DNA of 24,927 nucleotides from Desulfobacula sp. GTDB taxonomy: Bacteria; Desulfobacterota; Desulfobacteria; Desulfobacterales; Desulfobacteraceae. Every line of letters starts with the position of its first letter. The stretch's first letter is position 1. The stretch is taken from positions 1 to 24,927 of the forward strand of contig JAOZRI010000003.1 in the NCBI GenBank assembly GCA_029940235.1. Reading direction: 5' to 3'. Below the pieces are notes generated by a model. The model had not been told where the DNA came from and ran no database searches. It saw only the letters and a list, made by a program, of their open reading frames with translations. The position numbers and the translations under genes were made by a program. Below, piece after piece: positions 24,843-24,927 of this stretch.

Positions 24843-24927
24843 ATGGAAATTTTGGTATGTGTCAAGAGAGTGCCAGATACTGCTGAGAATGAATTTGAAC
24901 TCAACAGTGCCGGCAATGATCTTGATC
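24843..24927 (+). CDS. etfB: Electron transfer flavoprotein beta subunit, N-terminus (truncated by window end)
   Basis: Only the first 28 residues are seen. The start MEILVCVKRVPDT is the classic EtfB N-terminus, followed by ENEFELNSAGNDLD. EtfB forms a heterodimer with EtfA, taking electrons from acyl-CoA dehydrogenases; some forms bifurcate electrons, which cannot be judged from this fragment. The ribosome site GAGGAGG ends four bases before the ATG. The upstream oxidoreductase gene ends 58 bases earlier, so an operon is likely. A small inverted repeat (TAATTC at 24801-24806, GAATTA at 24815-24820) lies in the gap. Confidence 0.88.
   Translation, partial: MEILVCVKRVPDTAENEFELNSAGNDLD

Noticed and set aside
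18029..24927. Possible selenoprotein genes read through in-frame UGA, suggested by selB
   Set aside because: No gene in the window ends prematurely at TGA with conserved sequence continuing in frame beyond it.

Overview
The window is about 25 kb of AT-rich bacterial chromosome. It looks like a strictly anaerobic member of the Desulfobacterota, probably Desulfobacteraceae-like. That placement is inferred from gene content: SelB, an ETF-linked cytochrome b/CCG-domain oxidoreductase, a PC4/YdbC-like protein, two radical SAM enzymes, two-gene (alpha2beta2) glycyl-tRNA synthetase, and several TTG starts. There is no phage, transposase, CRISPR array or obvious defence island. Most genes are housekeeping genes of recognisable families, so no clearly new multi-gene system is claimed.

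Layout, left to right. (1) 1-4975, plus strand: the end of glyQ, then glyS, a small PC4-like nucleic-acid-binding protein and NAD-dependent DNA ligase ligA. (2) 5075-13801, minus strand: a PilZ protein lies downstream of a very strong terminator. That terminator closes a six-gene run read right to left: a short FlgC-like flagellar rod protein, an inositol-monophosphatase-family enzyme, an RbgA/YlqF GTPase, a Prc-like tail-specific protease, a large AsmA-like envelope protein and RecX. The last four are overlapping or almost touching. A near-perfect sigma-54 site precedes the FlgC-like gene, and a weaker one precedes the PilZ gene. (3) 14042-15350: an isochorismatase-family hydrolase (plus) faces a SprA-related putative metalloprotease (minus) across a perfect 17-bp hairpin. 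(4) 15496-17996, plus: a structured intergenic repeat, then an uncharacterised radical SAM protein overlapping hemW. (5) 18029-20229, minus: selB and a 54-residue two-helix membrane protein. (6) 20264-21750, plus: a second copy of the repeat, tRNA-His, and an exported cyclophilin-FKBP fusion. (7) 21977-24927, plus: a TetR-family regulator, a membrane Fe-S oxidoreductase of the type that links ETF to the quinone pool, and the start of etfB.

How the genes work together. The right end reads as an acyl-CoA dehydrogenation/ETF electron-transfer locus under a TetR regulator whose own promoter carries a palindromic operator candidate. The central minus-strand run combines a flagellar-type promoter and rod protein with envelope quality control (Prc, AsmA-like) and ribosome assembly (RbgA). 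SelB shows that the organism makes selenoproteins, but none is visible in this window.

The items most worth a second look are these. The ETF-linked oxidoreductase has lost every cysteine of its first CCG domain while keeping the second intact. A hairpin-rich repeat of about 100 bp occurs twice, with one or two fragments elsewhere. Two sigma-54-like promoters precede motility-type genes. A dual-family immunophilin is present. Perfect palindromes sit on the putative promoters of ligA and of the SprA-like gene.
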